Source: Chryseobacterium sp. Leaf201
GTDB lineage: Bacteria; Bacteroidota; Bacteroidia; Flavobacteriales; Weeksellaceae
NCBI RefSeq assembly: GCF_001421435.1
Contig: NZ_LMKA01000075.1
Location: forward strand, 1-37,866
DNA length: 37,866 nt
Direction: 5' to 3'
In this document: positions 16,082-25,265 of the stretch, one piece after another
Position numbering within the stretch: the stretch's first letter is position 1
How the letters are laid out: the number at the start of each line of letters is the position of its first letter
Notes under the pieces: generated by a model
Told to the model about the DNA's origin: nothing
Database searches by the model: none
Seen by the model: only the letters and a program-made list of their open reading frames with translations
Translations under genes and position numbers: made by a program

Positions 16082-17875
16082 ATGCAACAGAACAACGGAC
16101 TCGATAAAAGTCAAATGATTAGTTTTGCGGTTTTATGTTTGGTTCTTTTTGGTTTCATGTTTTATTTTCAGAACAAACAATCAAAGGAAGAAGAGGTAAA
16201 AGCTCAGCAACAGAAAACTGAACAGGCTAGAAATCCTGTAAAACCAACTCAGGCAAGCAATATCAATCCAAATGTAACTCCCAGTGCGATTCAGACCGCC
16301 CATCTTTCCAATAAAGAACTGAATATTGAGTTCGCCGGTTTAGGAGGTCAGGTTTCCAAAGTGGAACTTGCAGAATACAAAGCATACGATCATAAGACAG
16401 ATAAAGCAGATCTTCCGCTTTTACTGATCACAAAAAACAATTCCGACTACGGGTTCCAGTTTAAAGATAAAACAGGAAAAGTAATCAATACCAAAGATTT
16501 GGTTTTTGCTCCGGCCGTTAACGGTAATGCGGTAACCATGACTGCTGATTATAACGGAGCTGTTATTCAGTTTGTCTATACATTGCTGGATAAATACAGA
16601 CTGGATTTCAAAGTAAGAACGCAGGGGCTTGCAAAAGTAACGGCTGATACCAAAGCTGATTTTATCTGGAACTATAATGTAAGAAACCTGGAAAAGGGTA
16701 GGGCTCAGGAACAGTCTCACTCAGAATTTTCTTATGCTTTCAATAATTATAAAGACTATGATTATGACGGAAGAACAACCATGGAAGAAGAAAAGGAAAC
16801 GTTGAACTGGATTGGTGTAAAGCAACAGTTTTTTACTTCTGTCATCGAAGCTAAGAGTGGGTTTACCCAGAGTAAGGGAAATCAGGAAAATATTGAAGAA
16901 GGAGAATATCTGAAAAAACTGAATTATGAAGGTTTCGTTCAGATGACCGGAAATGAACTGAACCAGGATTTCACCTGGTATTTCATGCCGCTGGATTTAC
17001 CGTTATTAAAATCTTACGATAAAAACTTTGACGAAATTTTGCCGTTGGGTTGGTCTTTCATCGGATGGATGAACAGAGGGTTCTTTATTCCTATTTATAA
17101 TTTCATTGCTTCATGGGGTGTAACAGCCGGTTGGGCAATCTTTTTACTGACGATCCTTGTTAAACTGATCTTGTCACCAATTATGTATAAGCAGCATAAA
17201 CTAAGTGCAATGATGAGGGTAATCCGTCCAGAAATTGATGAGGTAAATGCCAAACTGAAAGATGCAGATCCGATGAAAAAGCAGCAGGCAACCATGGAAG
17301 TGTACAGGAAAGCAGGAGTCAACCAGATGGCAGGATGTTTACCAGCGTTGGTGCAGATCCCGATTTTCTATGCTTTATTCCGTTTCTTCCCGAACTTTAT
17401 TGATTTGAGAGGACAGGGATTCTGGTTTGCGAAAGATCTTACGGCTTATGACGACCTTATTAAATTACCGTTTAAAATTCCGTTCTTAGGCGATCACTTA
17501 AGTGTATTTGCCATTGCGTGTACCATTGTCATTTTAATTTACACCATTATGACTTCAGGAAATATGCAGCAGCCACAGCAGGAAGGTATGCCGAACATGA
17601 AGGTATTGATGTATATTTTCCCGATTACATTCCTGTTCTTCTTAAACACGTCCGCATCCGGATTGTCATGGTATTATTTTGTATCCAATGCAATTAACAT
17701 TTTGATTATTCTGGTCATTAAATATATAATTCTGGATGAGAAGAAAATTCATGCCCAGATTCAGGCCAACAAAGAAAAGCCGAAGGCTGAAGGTAAGTTT
17801 CAGAAGCGCATGAGAGAGATGATGGAGAAAGCTCAGGAACAGCAGAAATATCAGGAGCAGAAAAAGAAGAAATAA
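16082..17875 (+). CDS. yidC: Membrane protein insertase YidC
   Basis: A 597-residue YidC/Oxa1-family insertase that places proteins into the inner membrane with or without SecYEG. Layout: N-terminal membrane anchor (about 12-29), a large periplasmic beta domain (about 60-325), and a conserved core starting near FFIPIYNFIASWGVTAGWAIFLLTILV with the coiled cytoplasmic hairpin (KLSAMMRVIRPEIDEVNAKL), AGVNQMAGCLPALVQIPIFY and two more membrane segments. The C-terminal tail is highly basic and Gln/Lys-rich (QEQQKYQEQKKKK), which in bacteria lacking a separate tether helps ribosome contact. The linker after the first membrane segment is Gln/Lys-rich. It has its own promoter and terminator. Confidence 0.97.
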   Translation: MQQNNGLDKSQMISFAVLCLVLFGFMFYFQNKQSKEEEVKAQQQKTEQARNPVKPTQASNINPNVTPSAIQTAHLSNKELNIEFAGLGGQVSKVELAEYKAYDHKTDKADLPLLLITKNNSDYGFQFKDKTGKVINTKDLVFAPAVNGNAVTMTADYNGAVIQFVYTLLDKYRLDFKVRTQGLAKVTADTKADFIWNYNVRNLEKGRAQEQSHSEFSYAFNNYKDYDYDGRTTMEEEKETLNWIGVKQQFFTSVIEAKSGFTQSKGNQENIEEGEYLKKLNYEGFVQMTGNELNQDFTWYFMPLDLPLLKSYDKNFDEILPLGWSFIGWMNRGFFIPIYNFIASWGVTAGWAIFLLTILVKLILSPIMYKQHKLSAMMRVIRPEIDEVNAKLKDADPMKKQQATMEVYRKAGVNQMAGCLPALVQIPIFYALFRFFPNFIDLRGQGFWFAKDLTAYDDLIKLPFKIPFLGDHLSVFAIACTIVILIYTIMTSGNMQQPQQEGMPNMKVLMYIFPITFLFFLNTSASGLSWYYFVSNAINILIILVIKYIILDEKKIHAQIQANKEKPKAEGKFQKRMREMMEKAQEQQKYQEQKKKK

Positions 17876-17898
17876 TAATTAATTTGATCATACAACAG

Positions 17899-17928
17899 AA
17901 AGAGAAGCCATTATAGCTTCTCTTTTTA
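17899..17928 (+). terminator. Terminator after yidC
   Basis: AAAGAGAAGC (17899-17908) pairs perfectly with GCTTCTCTTT (17916-17925) around a 7-nt loop, followed by T-rich sequence. The A-rich 5' arm means it may also act for the convergent rnhB. Confidence 0.9.
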
Positions 17929-17982
17929 TTTGTACATATAATAAGGCATAATTAACCTTGTTAACAATTTCGTTTCTTTTTG

Positions 17983-18567
17983 TTAATCATATTTTAACCT
18001 GAAAGACTGCCGGTGGTATTTTGTAGGCCCGAATTTTATGAGTGCTTCCTGATGTTTTTTGGTTGCATAGCCAAAATTGGTATCCCAGCCGTACTCAGGA
18101 TGCTCGTCGTGGAGTTCAATCATTAACCGGTCCCTGTAGTTTTTTGCCAATATAGAAGCGGCTGCAATCGAAAGCACTTTTGAATCCCCTTTAATAATAC
18201 ATTCATGCGGGATATAATTATAAGGATGGAATTTGTTACCGTCTACCAAAATCAGTTCAGGCCGTATGGTTAATTTATCCAGCGCATGATGCATAGCATG
18301 AATGCTGGCATTGAGAATATTATGCTGATCAATGAAACCGGCAGGCAGTTCAGCGATGGCATAATCTTTAGCATGGTCTTTAATATATTGGTCAAGACCC
18401 AATCTGGTTTTAAAATTCAGTTTTTTTGAATCGTTAACTAAATTTTGGTTAAAATTTTCATCCAGGATCACGGCAGCAGCTACCACAGGCCCGCATAAGC
18501 AACCCCTACCTACTTCATCACACCCTGCTTCAACGTAAAAAACCGACCATTTTTTTAACAAATCCAT
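17983..18567 (-). CDS. rnhB: Ribonuclease HII
   Basis: A 194-residue RNase HII from the ATG at 18567, which cleaves RNA-DNA hybrids and misincorporated ribonucleotides. The signature region AGCDEVGRGCLCGPVVAAAVIL gives catalytic D17 and E18 with the GRG motif at 20-22. LILVDGNKF supplies the next aspartate, and ELHDEHPEYGWDTNFGYATKKH plus the FGPTKYHRQSF end are typical. The frame stays open to 18621, but the extra 18 residues (MLKIFNFTCFYILGC...) are not part of the family and lie in AT-rich spacer, so I prefer the internal Met. It is divergent from the SusC gene. Confidence 0.93.
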   Translation of the reverse strand: MDLLKKWSVFYVEAGCDEVGRGCLCGPVVAAAVILDENFNQNLVNDSKKLNFKTRLGLDQYIKDHAKDYAIAELPAGFIDQHNILNASIHAMHHALDKLTIRPELILVDGNKFHPYNYIPHECIIKGDSKVLSIAAASILAKNYRDRLMIELHDEHPEYGWDTNFGYATKKHQEALIKFGPTKYHRQSFRLKYD

Positions 18568-18686
18568 AATTATGTTACACCCTAAAATATAAAAACATGT
18601 AAAATTAAATATTTTTAACAAAATATTTGGTTACTTTAAGAAAGTTTTACATATTTGCAGATAATAAAAAAATAATCAATTTAAAT

Positions 18687-21600
18687 ATGAAGAAATTAAC
18701 AGCAAGTGTTCTTTTAGTTGTTGTGTCTTCCTCTTTTGTATTAATGAATGCACAAAATACAAAGAATGACACAGTTATAAGGGAGCAAAGTATTGGTGAA
18801 GTTGTTATCACTGGTGCTCTTGGTTTAAAGAAAAAGTTAGATGCTCAAACATCTTCTGTTTCTGTTGTAAACTCTGATGCTTTGACACAGGCAAATAATC
18901 AAAATGCAGTACAATCATTAAGCGGCAAGGTAACAGGCTTACAAATTAACCAGTCAAACTCAAGTGTAAACGGATCATTTGATATAAAATTAAGAGGTTC
19001 AAGAACAATTTCTGGGTCCACAACTCCACTAATTGTTATTGATGGGGTAATTTCAACTGTGTCAATCTATTCTCAGTTGCCATCTGATGTAATTGAGTCT
19101 GTTTCAGTTTTAAAAGGGTTACAGGGAGCAGCTTTGTATGGATCTCAAGGTGTTAATGGAGCTATTATTGTTACTACAAAAAAAGGAACAAGTAATAGAA
19201 AAGTTAAGGTAACATTAAATAATGGTATAGATTTTGAAAATATAGCTTTTTTGCCGGCAAGACAAAATAGATATGGACAAGGGTGGTATGGTGAAAGGAT
19301 TCACGTAGAAAATGGCGCATGGGGTCCTTCGTATACAGATCCTACATATGCTGGTCAATCATTACCTTATGGTATTCCTTTATATGATGTTAATGGTGAT
19401 GGAGTTATTTCCATTAATGGGAATGATGGAAATACTCCTCAACAAGATATATCTTCATCAATTTATTTACCATTTAATGCTCCTTCAAGTGCTAATAGTA
19501 ATCTTAGGAAATTTTTTCAAACTGGTACTACATATACCAATGGTGTAACTATTGGAGCCGGTGATGCAAATGGTTATGCATCCTTGTCCTTACTTAGACA
19601 AGATAAAGAATTTATCATAATGAATGATAAAAGCAAAAGGACTTCTGCTATATTTAAAGGTGGAATGAAAAAAGATAAATGGACTATTGATGGAACATTT
19701 TCATTCTTGAATCAATCAAACAATACTACTCCTGCAGATATATATAGTAATATACTTCAATCTGCTCCTGAAATTGATATTACTAAATGGAGAGGTGCAT
19801 TGAATGATGACAGAGCATATACATGGACTATGTTTTACCAGAACCCTTACTGGAATATAAAACATCATAGAAGTGCTGTTAAGACTAATAACATTAGTGG
19901 TACGGTAAGCTTATCATATAAAGTTAATGATCATATCACAATTATTGATAACGGAACTGGTCAGTTTTCAACAAGTGATGGAAGACAGTGGAGAGACCTT
20001 TATTCTGGTTCAACACCAGGGGTAGCAACCATTGCCGGCGTAACTGCTATTAATTCACTTTATAATCAATATAATACAAACTCTACTTATTTTTATAATG
20101 ATATTATGGCTCAGTTTGATTACAATCTGACAGATGATATTAATTCTAAATTAATAGTAGGATGGAATGTTCAGGATACCTATGGTAAGGGTACCGGTGC
20201 AGGAGGGACTAATTTAAATAATGCTGGACTTTATACTGTTTGGAATGTCCTTAATCCTTCACAGCCATATGGTTTTAATGGAACTAACAGCTTAACAAAA
20301 GTTAGAAAATATGCAGGTTTTGCAAATTTAGATTTAAATTATAAAGATTATTTATATTTAAATGCTACAGTAAGATCTGAATCCAGTTCTGTTTTTATTT
20401 CAAGTGATGCAAATTTTGAAAGTAAATTTAATTATACTTATCCTTCAGTAGGTTTATCATTTATACCTAAAAATGCATTTGAAATTTTCAAAAACAGTAC
20501 TGTCTTAAGTAGATTTGTTGTTAAAGGTTCATATACAATGGTAGGTAATGATCCTGTTTCTGCTTACGCTATTGAAAATACAGCTGTAGTAGCACCAGGT
20601 TTTCCTTTTGGAACAAATCCGTTAAGTTTTATAGTTAATCCGAATCCTACAAGTCCTGAGATTAAGCCGGAATTTGTAACTTCTACTGAATTAAATTTGG
20701 GATTAGGATTTTTCAAGGATCGCATCACGTTAGATGCTAACATCTTTAATAATGATACCAAAGATTTGATTACACAAAGAACAACATCAAGCGCTTCTGG
20801 TATTTCTTCTCAAAGATTTAATATTGGTAAAATCAGAACGAGAGGTATTGAACTTGATTTAGGGTTTACGCCTATTAAGACGACTGATTTCAGATGGGAT
20901 GGAAGACTTTCTTATTATGCTGACCAACAGGAAGTATTAGACTTACCAGCAGGAGTTGATGAAGTAGCTCTTTATTCTTCTGGCAATGTTGGAGTTTATG
21001 CGGTTAGAGGTGCAAAATATCCAGTGATCAAAGGAACTGGTTACTTAAGAGATGATCAAGGTAGAATTATTGTTGATGAGGCTACTGGTGATCCTAAGGC
21101 CACTAATAGTTTTATCAATTTAGGAAATGCAAATCCTAAATATACTTTGACATTTAATACAAATTTCAGATATAAAAATTGGGAGTTATCGGCTACCATG
21201 GATTATAGAACAGGCCATCAGTTCTATGCTGATCAAATGTTAAATTTAGCATTTGGAGGATATTTAGAACAGTCTGCTGAATTTGATAGAACCCAAGGAG
21301 GTTATGTTATTCCTAATTCAGTTTATCAAAATTCTGCGGGACAATATGTGGCGAATACTTCAATTAAATCAGGAGGAACAGATTACTCTACTTTACCAAC
21401 GTATTATGGAGGTGTTTACTCTTCAATCGCAGAGAATTTTGTAATCGATGCTACAGCATTTAAAGTTAGAGAATTAGCCTTAAGCTATTCATTGGGTAGA
21501 GATATGGTTAGAAGTATTGGTCTCGATGGGTTAACAATTGGTGTATACGCCAGAAACCCTTTCAGAGTATTTTCTAAAGAAAACAGAAACTATGCTGATC

Positions 21601-21704
21601 CTGAATCAAATGTTTCAAGTGGTAATAATATAATGGGTATTGCAGCGCGAAGTCAATATCCTACAACAAGAATTATTGGATTTAATACTACCATTAATTT
21701 TTAA
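18687..21704 (+). CDS. SusC/RagA-family TonB-linked outer-membrane transporter
   Basis: A 1005-residue TonB-dependent transporter from the ATG at 18687. The frame opens at a TTG (18627), but the signal peptide MKKLTASVLLVVVSSSFVLMNAQ starts at 18687. A TonB-box-like IGEVVITGALG follows directly, then the plug (SLSGKVTGLQINQSNS, IRG-type KLRGSRTISGSTTPLIVIDGV, LKGLQGAALYGSQGVNGAIIVTTKKG) and a large beta barrel ending in IIGFNTTINF. The ~90-residue CarboxypepD_reg-like domain common at the N-terminus of SusC proteins is absent, as in many Chryseobacterium members. With the SusD lipoprotein 17 bases downstream it would form a pedal-bin importer for an oligomeric nutrient; the substrate is unknown. 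The gene is markedly more AT-rich than pyrG, yidC or argS. Confidence 0.93.
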   Translation: MKKLTASVLLVVVSSSFVLMNAQNTKNDTVIREQSIGEVVITGALGLKKKLDAQTSSVSVVNSDALTQANNQNAVQSLSGKVTGLQINQSNSSVNGSFDIKLRGSRTISGSTTPLIVIDGVISTVSIYSQLPSDVIESVSVLKGLQGAALYGSQGVNGAIIVTTKKGTSNRKVKVTLNNGIDFENIAFLPARQNRYGQGWYGERIHVENGAWGPSYTDPTYAGQSLPYGIPLYDVNGDGVISINGNDGNTPQQDISSSIYLPFNAPSSANSNLRKFFQTGTTYTNGVTIGAGDANGYASLSLLRQDKEFIIMNDKSKRTSAIFKGGMKKDKWTIDGTFSFLNQSNNTTPADIYSNILQSAPEIDITKWRGALNDDRAYTWTMFYQNPYWNIKHHRSAVKTNNISGTVSLSYKVNDHITIIDNGTGQFSTSDGRQWRDLYSGSTPGVATIAGVTAINSLYNQYNTNSTYFYNDIMAQFDYNLTDDINSKLIVGWNVQDTYGKGTGAGGTNLNNAGLYTVWNVLNPSQPYGFNGTNSLTKVRKYAGFANLDLNYKDYLYLNATVRSESSSVFISSDANFESKFNYTYPSVGLSFIPKNAFEIFKNSTVLSRFVVKGSYTMVGNDPVSAYAIENTAVVAPGFPFGTNPLSFIVNPNPTSPEIKPEFVTSTELNLGLGFFKDRITLDANIFNNDTKDLITQRTTSSASGISSQRFNIGKIRTRGIELDLGFTPIKTTDFRWDGRLSYYADQQEVLDLPAGVDEVALYSSGNVGVYAVRGAKYPVIKGTGYLRDDQGRIIVDEATGDPKATNSFINLGNANPKYTLTFNTNFRYKNWELSATMDYRTGHQFYADQMLNLAFGGYLEQSAEFDRTQGGYVIPNSVYQNSAGQYVANTSIKSGGTDYSTLPTYYGGVYSSIAENFVIDATAFKVRELALSYSLGRDMVRSIGLDGLTIGVYARNPFRVFSKENRNYADPESNVSSGNNIMGIAARSQYPTTRIIGFNTTINF

Positions 21705-21721
21705 CAAAACAATTTAATAAA

Positions 21722-23338
21722 ATGAAAAAACTTTTTATATCATTAATAGCTGCCGGTTCTTTTTTAGTAATGAATTCATGCAGTGAAGATTATTTGGATG
21801 TTAATAAAAACCCAAATGAAGCTTACAACAACCAATTGACTCCTAAAGAGAGATTGGCTGCTGCTCAAACAAATATCTTTGCAACACAATATGTTACTCT
21901 AAATAGATTTGGTAACCTTATGATGAACGCATGGGTAGGTAATATTTTTCAATATACAGCACCTTTTGATGATGAAATGAAAATGAATGTTACCAGTACT
22001 TTTTACAATAATATCTGGGATAACTATTATTTAGGGATTAATAACTTTCAGACAATTATAAATAGTGATAATTCTTCAAAAAGATATTCTGGACATATTG
22101 CTGCCGCTAAAGTATTGAAGGCTTATTATATGCAGACCATTGTAGATTTGTATAATGATGCTCCATATAGTGAAGCTTTTCAAGGACAGTCTAATCTGGC
22201 TCCAAGATATGATAAAGGTAAAGACATTTATAAAGCTCTTATTAAGGAAGTAGATGAAGCAATAGCACTACTTAATACATTCCCTACAACGGCAACATAC
22301 TTTAATGCTACAGGTACTGCTGCAGGTACAGAAGGTGTAGAAGATGTAATTTTCAAAACCAATATTGCAAGTTGGAAACAATTAGCTAATACAGTTAAGT
22401 TAAAATTAGTTGTAAGGTTATCTAACTGTACTGACCCTGAGGTTATTGCTTATCGTGATGCCGCTTTAGCGACTTTACCTTCTACGGCATCTAGCTATAT
22501 TTCTTCAGATGTATTGCTTAATCCAGGCTATAGTGCTGCTAATACTGCACAGCAAAATCCTTTGTTTAGAAGCCATGGTGCAGTTACTTTAAATGGCGAA
22601 ATTAATTCTGGTTACAGGCTTGTACTAGGTTCTGCTCATATTATAGATAATATGTTAGGTAGAGCATCTAGAACAAGTGGCTTAGTTGATACTAGAGTTC
22701 AAAGAATGTTTTATGCTAATGTTTGGAATGCATTAGAAGATGCTGAGATCACTCCTGGATTTCAGGGCTATTATGGTTTAGAACAGGGAACGACAAATAA
22801 TGATAATACAGTAGGAGATTATGTAGGATTAGGACCTAAACAGTTTTTAATTACTAATGCAACAACAGGATCCAGTCAGCCAGGTGTTTTTATGCTAAAT
22901 GCAGAGTCTCAGTTTCTATTAGCTGAAGCTGCAATACTGTATCCATCGAAATTTACTGGTGCGCAAACGTTCTTTAACAATGGGATCACTGCATCATTTA
23001 CATATTTAGGATTAACTGCAGCAAACGCAGCAACTTACATTAATAATTCCAATTCAAGACCAAATATAGGTTGGACTGCAAGTACTAATAAGATTGCGGC
23101 TATTCAATATCAAAGATGGATTGCACTAACCAATATTAATCCAACAGAGACATTTATTAGTTATAATAAAACAGGTTTCCCTGTTACTCCACTACCCATT
23201 AATACTCCGGTGAATTCAAGGCCGACTAGACTTATTTATCCACAGTCTGAATATGTTGCCAACAGTGCAAACGTTCCAAATTTGGTTAAATCTGATGCAT
23301 TTGGTATTAATCAATACTCACCATTTTGGTTAAAATAA
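21722..23338 (+). CDS. SusD/RagB-like outer-membrane lipoprotein
   Basis: A 538-residue lipoprotein, partner of the SusC transporter just upstream. The signal peptide ends in a lipobox with Cys20 (LVMNSCSEDYLDVNKNP), and the S-E-D after the Cys suits the acidic export signal that sends Bacteroidota lipoproteins to the cell surface. The helical TPR-like body includes YYLGINNFQTII, AAKVLKAYYMQTIVDLYNDAPYSEAF and QFLLAEAAILYPSKF, features of the SusD-like family (I think the SusD-like_2 branch). It acts as the hinged lid that captures ligand over SusC. No glycosidase, SusE/F or sensor genes follow; the pair ends at a strong terminator before argS. Confidence 0.92.
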   Translation: MKKLFISLIAAGSFLVMNSCSEDYLDVNKNPNEAYNNQLTPKERLAAAQTNIFATQYVTLNRFGNLMMNAWVGNIFQYTAPFDDEMKMNVTSTFYNNIWDNYYLGINNFQTIINSDNSSKRYSGHIAAAKVLKAYYMQTIVDLYNDAPYSEAFQGQSNLAPRYDKGKDIYKALIKEVDEAIALLNTFPTTATYFNATGTAAGTEGVEDVIFKTNIASWKQLANTVKLKLVVRLSNCTDPEVIAYRDAALATLPSTASSYISSDVLLNPGYSAANTAQQNPLFRSHGAVTLNGEINSGYRLVLGSAHIIDNMLGRASRTSGLVDTRVQRMFYANVWNALEDAEITPGFQGYYGLEQGTTNNDNTVGDYVGLGPKQFLITNATTGSSQPGVFMLNAESQFLLAEAAILYPSKFTGAQTFFNNGITASFTYLGLTAANAATYINNSNSRPNIGWTASTNKIAAIQYQRWIALTNINPTETFISYNKTGFPVTPLPINTPVNSRPTRLIYPQSEYVANSANVPNLVKSDAFGINQYSPFWLK

Positions 23339-23358
23339 TAAACAAAATTTATTATATC

Positions 23359-23382
23359 AAACCGCCTTCGGGCGGTTTTTTT
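23359..23382 (+). terminator. Terminator after susD-like gene
   Basis: AAACCGCC (23359-23366), TTCG tetraloop, GGCGGTTT (23371-23378), then a run of T. A textbook intrinsic terminator 20 bases past the SusD stop. Confidence 0.95.
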
Positions 23383-23389
23383 ATTTCCG

Positions 23390-23397
23390 TATATTTG
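23390..23397 (+). promoter_or_regulatory. argS promoter -7 element
   Basis: TATATTTG exactly matches TAnnTTTG, 53 bases upstream of the argS ATG. The position of a -33 element (TTCG, 19 bases upstream) falls on the loop of the preceding terminator, so promoter and terminator overlap. Confidence 0.6.
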
Positions 23398-23450
23398 TAT
23401 TTCAAAATTTTAAACAAGAAGATCATTACGCGCTTATAAAATAACAGATA

Positions 23451-25211
23451 ATGAATATTAAAAATATAATAGAGGAAAAACTTTCGGAGGTTATTATCAA
23501 TGTCTATCAGCTGAAAGGCATTCATTTGGAAGTTCAGGAAAATAAAACTGAATTTGAAGGGGATTTTACCGTTGTAACTTTCCCATTGGTGAAGCAGCTG
23601 AAGAAGAATCCGGAGACGATCGGAATGGAATTAGGGCAGGCTTTGACTGAGCAGACCGAATTGCTGGAAAGCTTCAATGTGGTAAAAGGCTTTTTGAATG
23701 TTAAGGTAAAGAATCAGTTTTTTATAGATAATTTTACATCTGTAGCCGATCAGTTTGATACCATAGAAAAGAAAAATGCTACGGTGATGATTGAATATTC
23801 TTCACCGAATACCAATAAGCCACTCCACCTGGGACATATCAGAAATAATTTATTAGGTTTTTCTGTAGCTCAGATTTTGAAGGAAGCCGGGTATGATGTG
23901 ATTAAGACACAGATCATCAATGACCGGGGGATTCATATCTGTAAATCTATGCTCGCGTGGGAGAAATTCGGAAAGGGAGAAACGCCGGATGTAACAGGAA
24001 CGAAAGGCGATAAATTCGTTGGAAATTACTACGTAAAATTTGATCAGGAATATAAAAAGGAAATTGCTGAATTAATCAGTCAGGGAATTGCTGAAGAACA
24101 GGCAAAAAAAGAAGCTCCTCTGATTAAAGAAGCCCAAAAGATGTTGCTGGATTGGGAGAATGGTAATGAGAAAGTAAGGAATCTGTGGAATGAAATGAAT
24201 GCCTGGGTCTACGATGGTTTTAATGAAACCTATAAAAGATTAGGTGTCAATTTCGATCAGGTTCAGTATGAAAGCAATACCTATATTCTAGGAAAAGACC
24301 TGATTCAGGAAGGCTTGGACAAGGGAGTATTATACCAGAAAGAAGACGGTTCGGTATGGTGTGACCTTACCGATGAAGGACTGGATCAGAAATTATTGCT
24401 GCGTTCAGACGGAACTTCTGTGTATATGACTCAGGATTTAGGGACTGCCGTACAACGTTTCAAAGAAAATGATATTAAAAAGCTGATTTATACTGTCGGC
24501 AATGAACAGGATTATCATTTCCAGGTCCTGTTTAAAATTCTAGGAAAGCTTGGATATGAATGGGCAGACCATTTGTACCATCTGTCTTACGGAATGGTAG
24601 AATTGCCGAACGGAAAAATGAAATCCCGTGAAGGTACCGTGGTGGATGCCGATGACCTGATGCAGGAAATGTATGATATGGCAAAATCCAAATCTGAAGA
24701 ACTGGGAAAACTAGAAAGCTTTACAGAAGAGGAGAAAGATAACAACTACGAAAATGTAGGAATGGGAGCTTTAAAATATTTTATGCTCAAAGTTGATCCC
24801 AAGAAGAAAATGCTTTTTAACCCTGAAGAAAGTATTGATTTTAACGGAAATACAGGACCTTTTATCCAGTATACGTATGCACGAATCCAGTCGCTGTTGG
24901 CGAAGGGAAATTTTGAACAGAAAGAAATTACAGCGGTTGAACTAAGCCAGTCTGAAAAAGAACTGATTATGCATATTGCGAACTTCAAGGCAGTAGTTGA
25001 AAAAGCTGCAGAAGCTTTAAGTCCGGCTTTGGTAGCCAATTATGTATATGACCTGGTAAAGTCTTATAATTTCTTTTATCAGAGCAATCCGATCCTGAAG
25101 CTTGAAGATGAAAACTTAAAGCAGGCAAGGCTGAACCTGTCAGACCTGACTGCTAAAACAATAAAAAAGTCACTGCATCTTTTAGGAATAAATACCGTAA
25201 ACAGAATGTAA
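23451..25211 (+). CDS. argS: Arginyl-tRNA synthetase
   Basis: A 586-residue class I synthetase that charges tRNA-Arg. An ArgS-type N-terminal additional domain spans about residues 1-110. The HIGH motif is present as H126-L-G-H129 in SSPNTNKPLHLGHIRNN, and the KMSKS equivalent is K389-M-K-S392 in GKMKSREGT. The C-terminal DALR anticodon-binding domain ends in the conserved LLGINTVNRM. Length and motifs are normal. It is transcribed alone and ends at a hairpin shared with the convergent yihY-like gene. Confidence 0.97.
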   Translation: MNIKNIIEEKLSEVIINVYQLKGIHLEVQENKTEFEGDFTVVTFPLVKQLKKNPETIGMELGQALTEQTELLESFNVVKGFLNVKVKNQFFIDNFTSVADQFDTIEKKNATVMIEYSSPNTNKPLHLGHIRNNLLGFSVAQILKEAGYDVIKTQIINDRGIHICKSMLAWEKFGKGETPDVTGTKGDKFVGNYYVKFDQEYKKEIAELISQGIAEEQAKKEAPLIKEAQKMLLDWENGNEKVRNLWNEMNAWVYDGFNETYKRLGVNFDQVQYESNTYILGKDLIQEGLDKGVLYQKEDGSVWCDLTDEGLDQKLLLRSDGTSVYMTQDLGTAVQRFKENDIKKLIYTVGNEQDYHFQVLFKILGKLGYEWADHLYHLSYGMVELPNGKMKSREGTVVDADDLMQEMYDMAKSKSEELGKLESFTEEEKDNNYENVGMGALKYFMLKVDPKKKMLFNPEESIDFNGNTGPFIQYTYARIQSLLAKGNFEQKEITAVELSQSEKELIMHIANFKAVVEKAAEALSPALVANYVYDLVKSYNFFYQSNPILKLEDENLKQARLNLSDLTAKTIKKSLHLLGINTVNRM

Positions 25212-25214
25212 AAC

Positions 25215-25243
25215 AAAAGCCTTCAGAAATTCTGAAGGCTTTT
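25215..25243. terminator. Bidirectional terminator between argS and yihY-like gene
   Basis: AAAAGCCTTCAGAA (25215-25228) and TTCTGAAGGCTTTT (25230-25243) are perfect 14-bp complements, effectively a long stem with a tiny loop, flanked by T-rich sequence on both strands. Confidence 0.92.
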
Positions 25244-25265
25244 ATCTTTTATCAGGTATTGAGAA

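Noticed and set aside
18627..18686. N-terminal extension of the SusC gene from a TTG at 18627
   Set aside because: The extra 20 residues precede a complete signal peptide and lie in the AT-rich region upstream of the gene; the ATG at 18687 is the sensible start.
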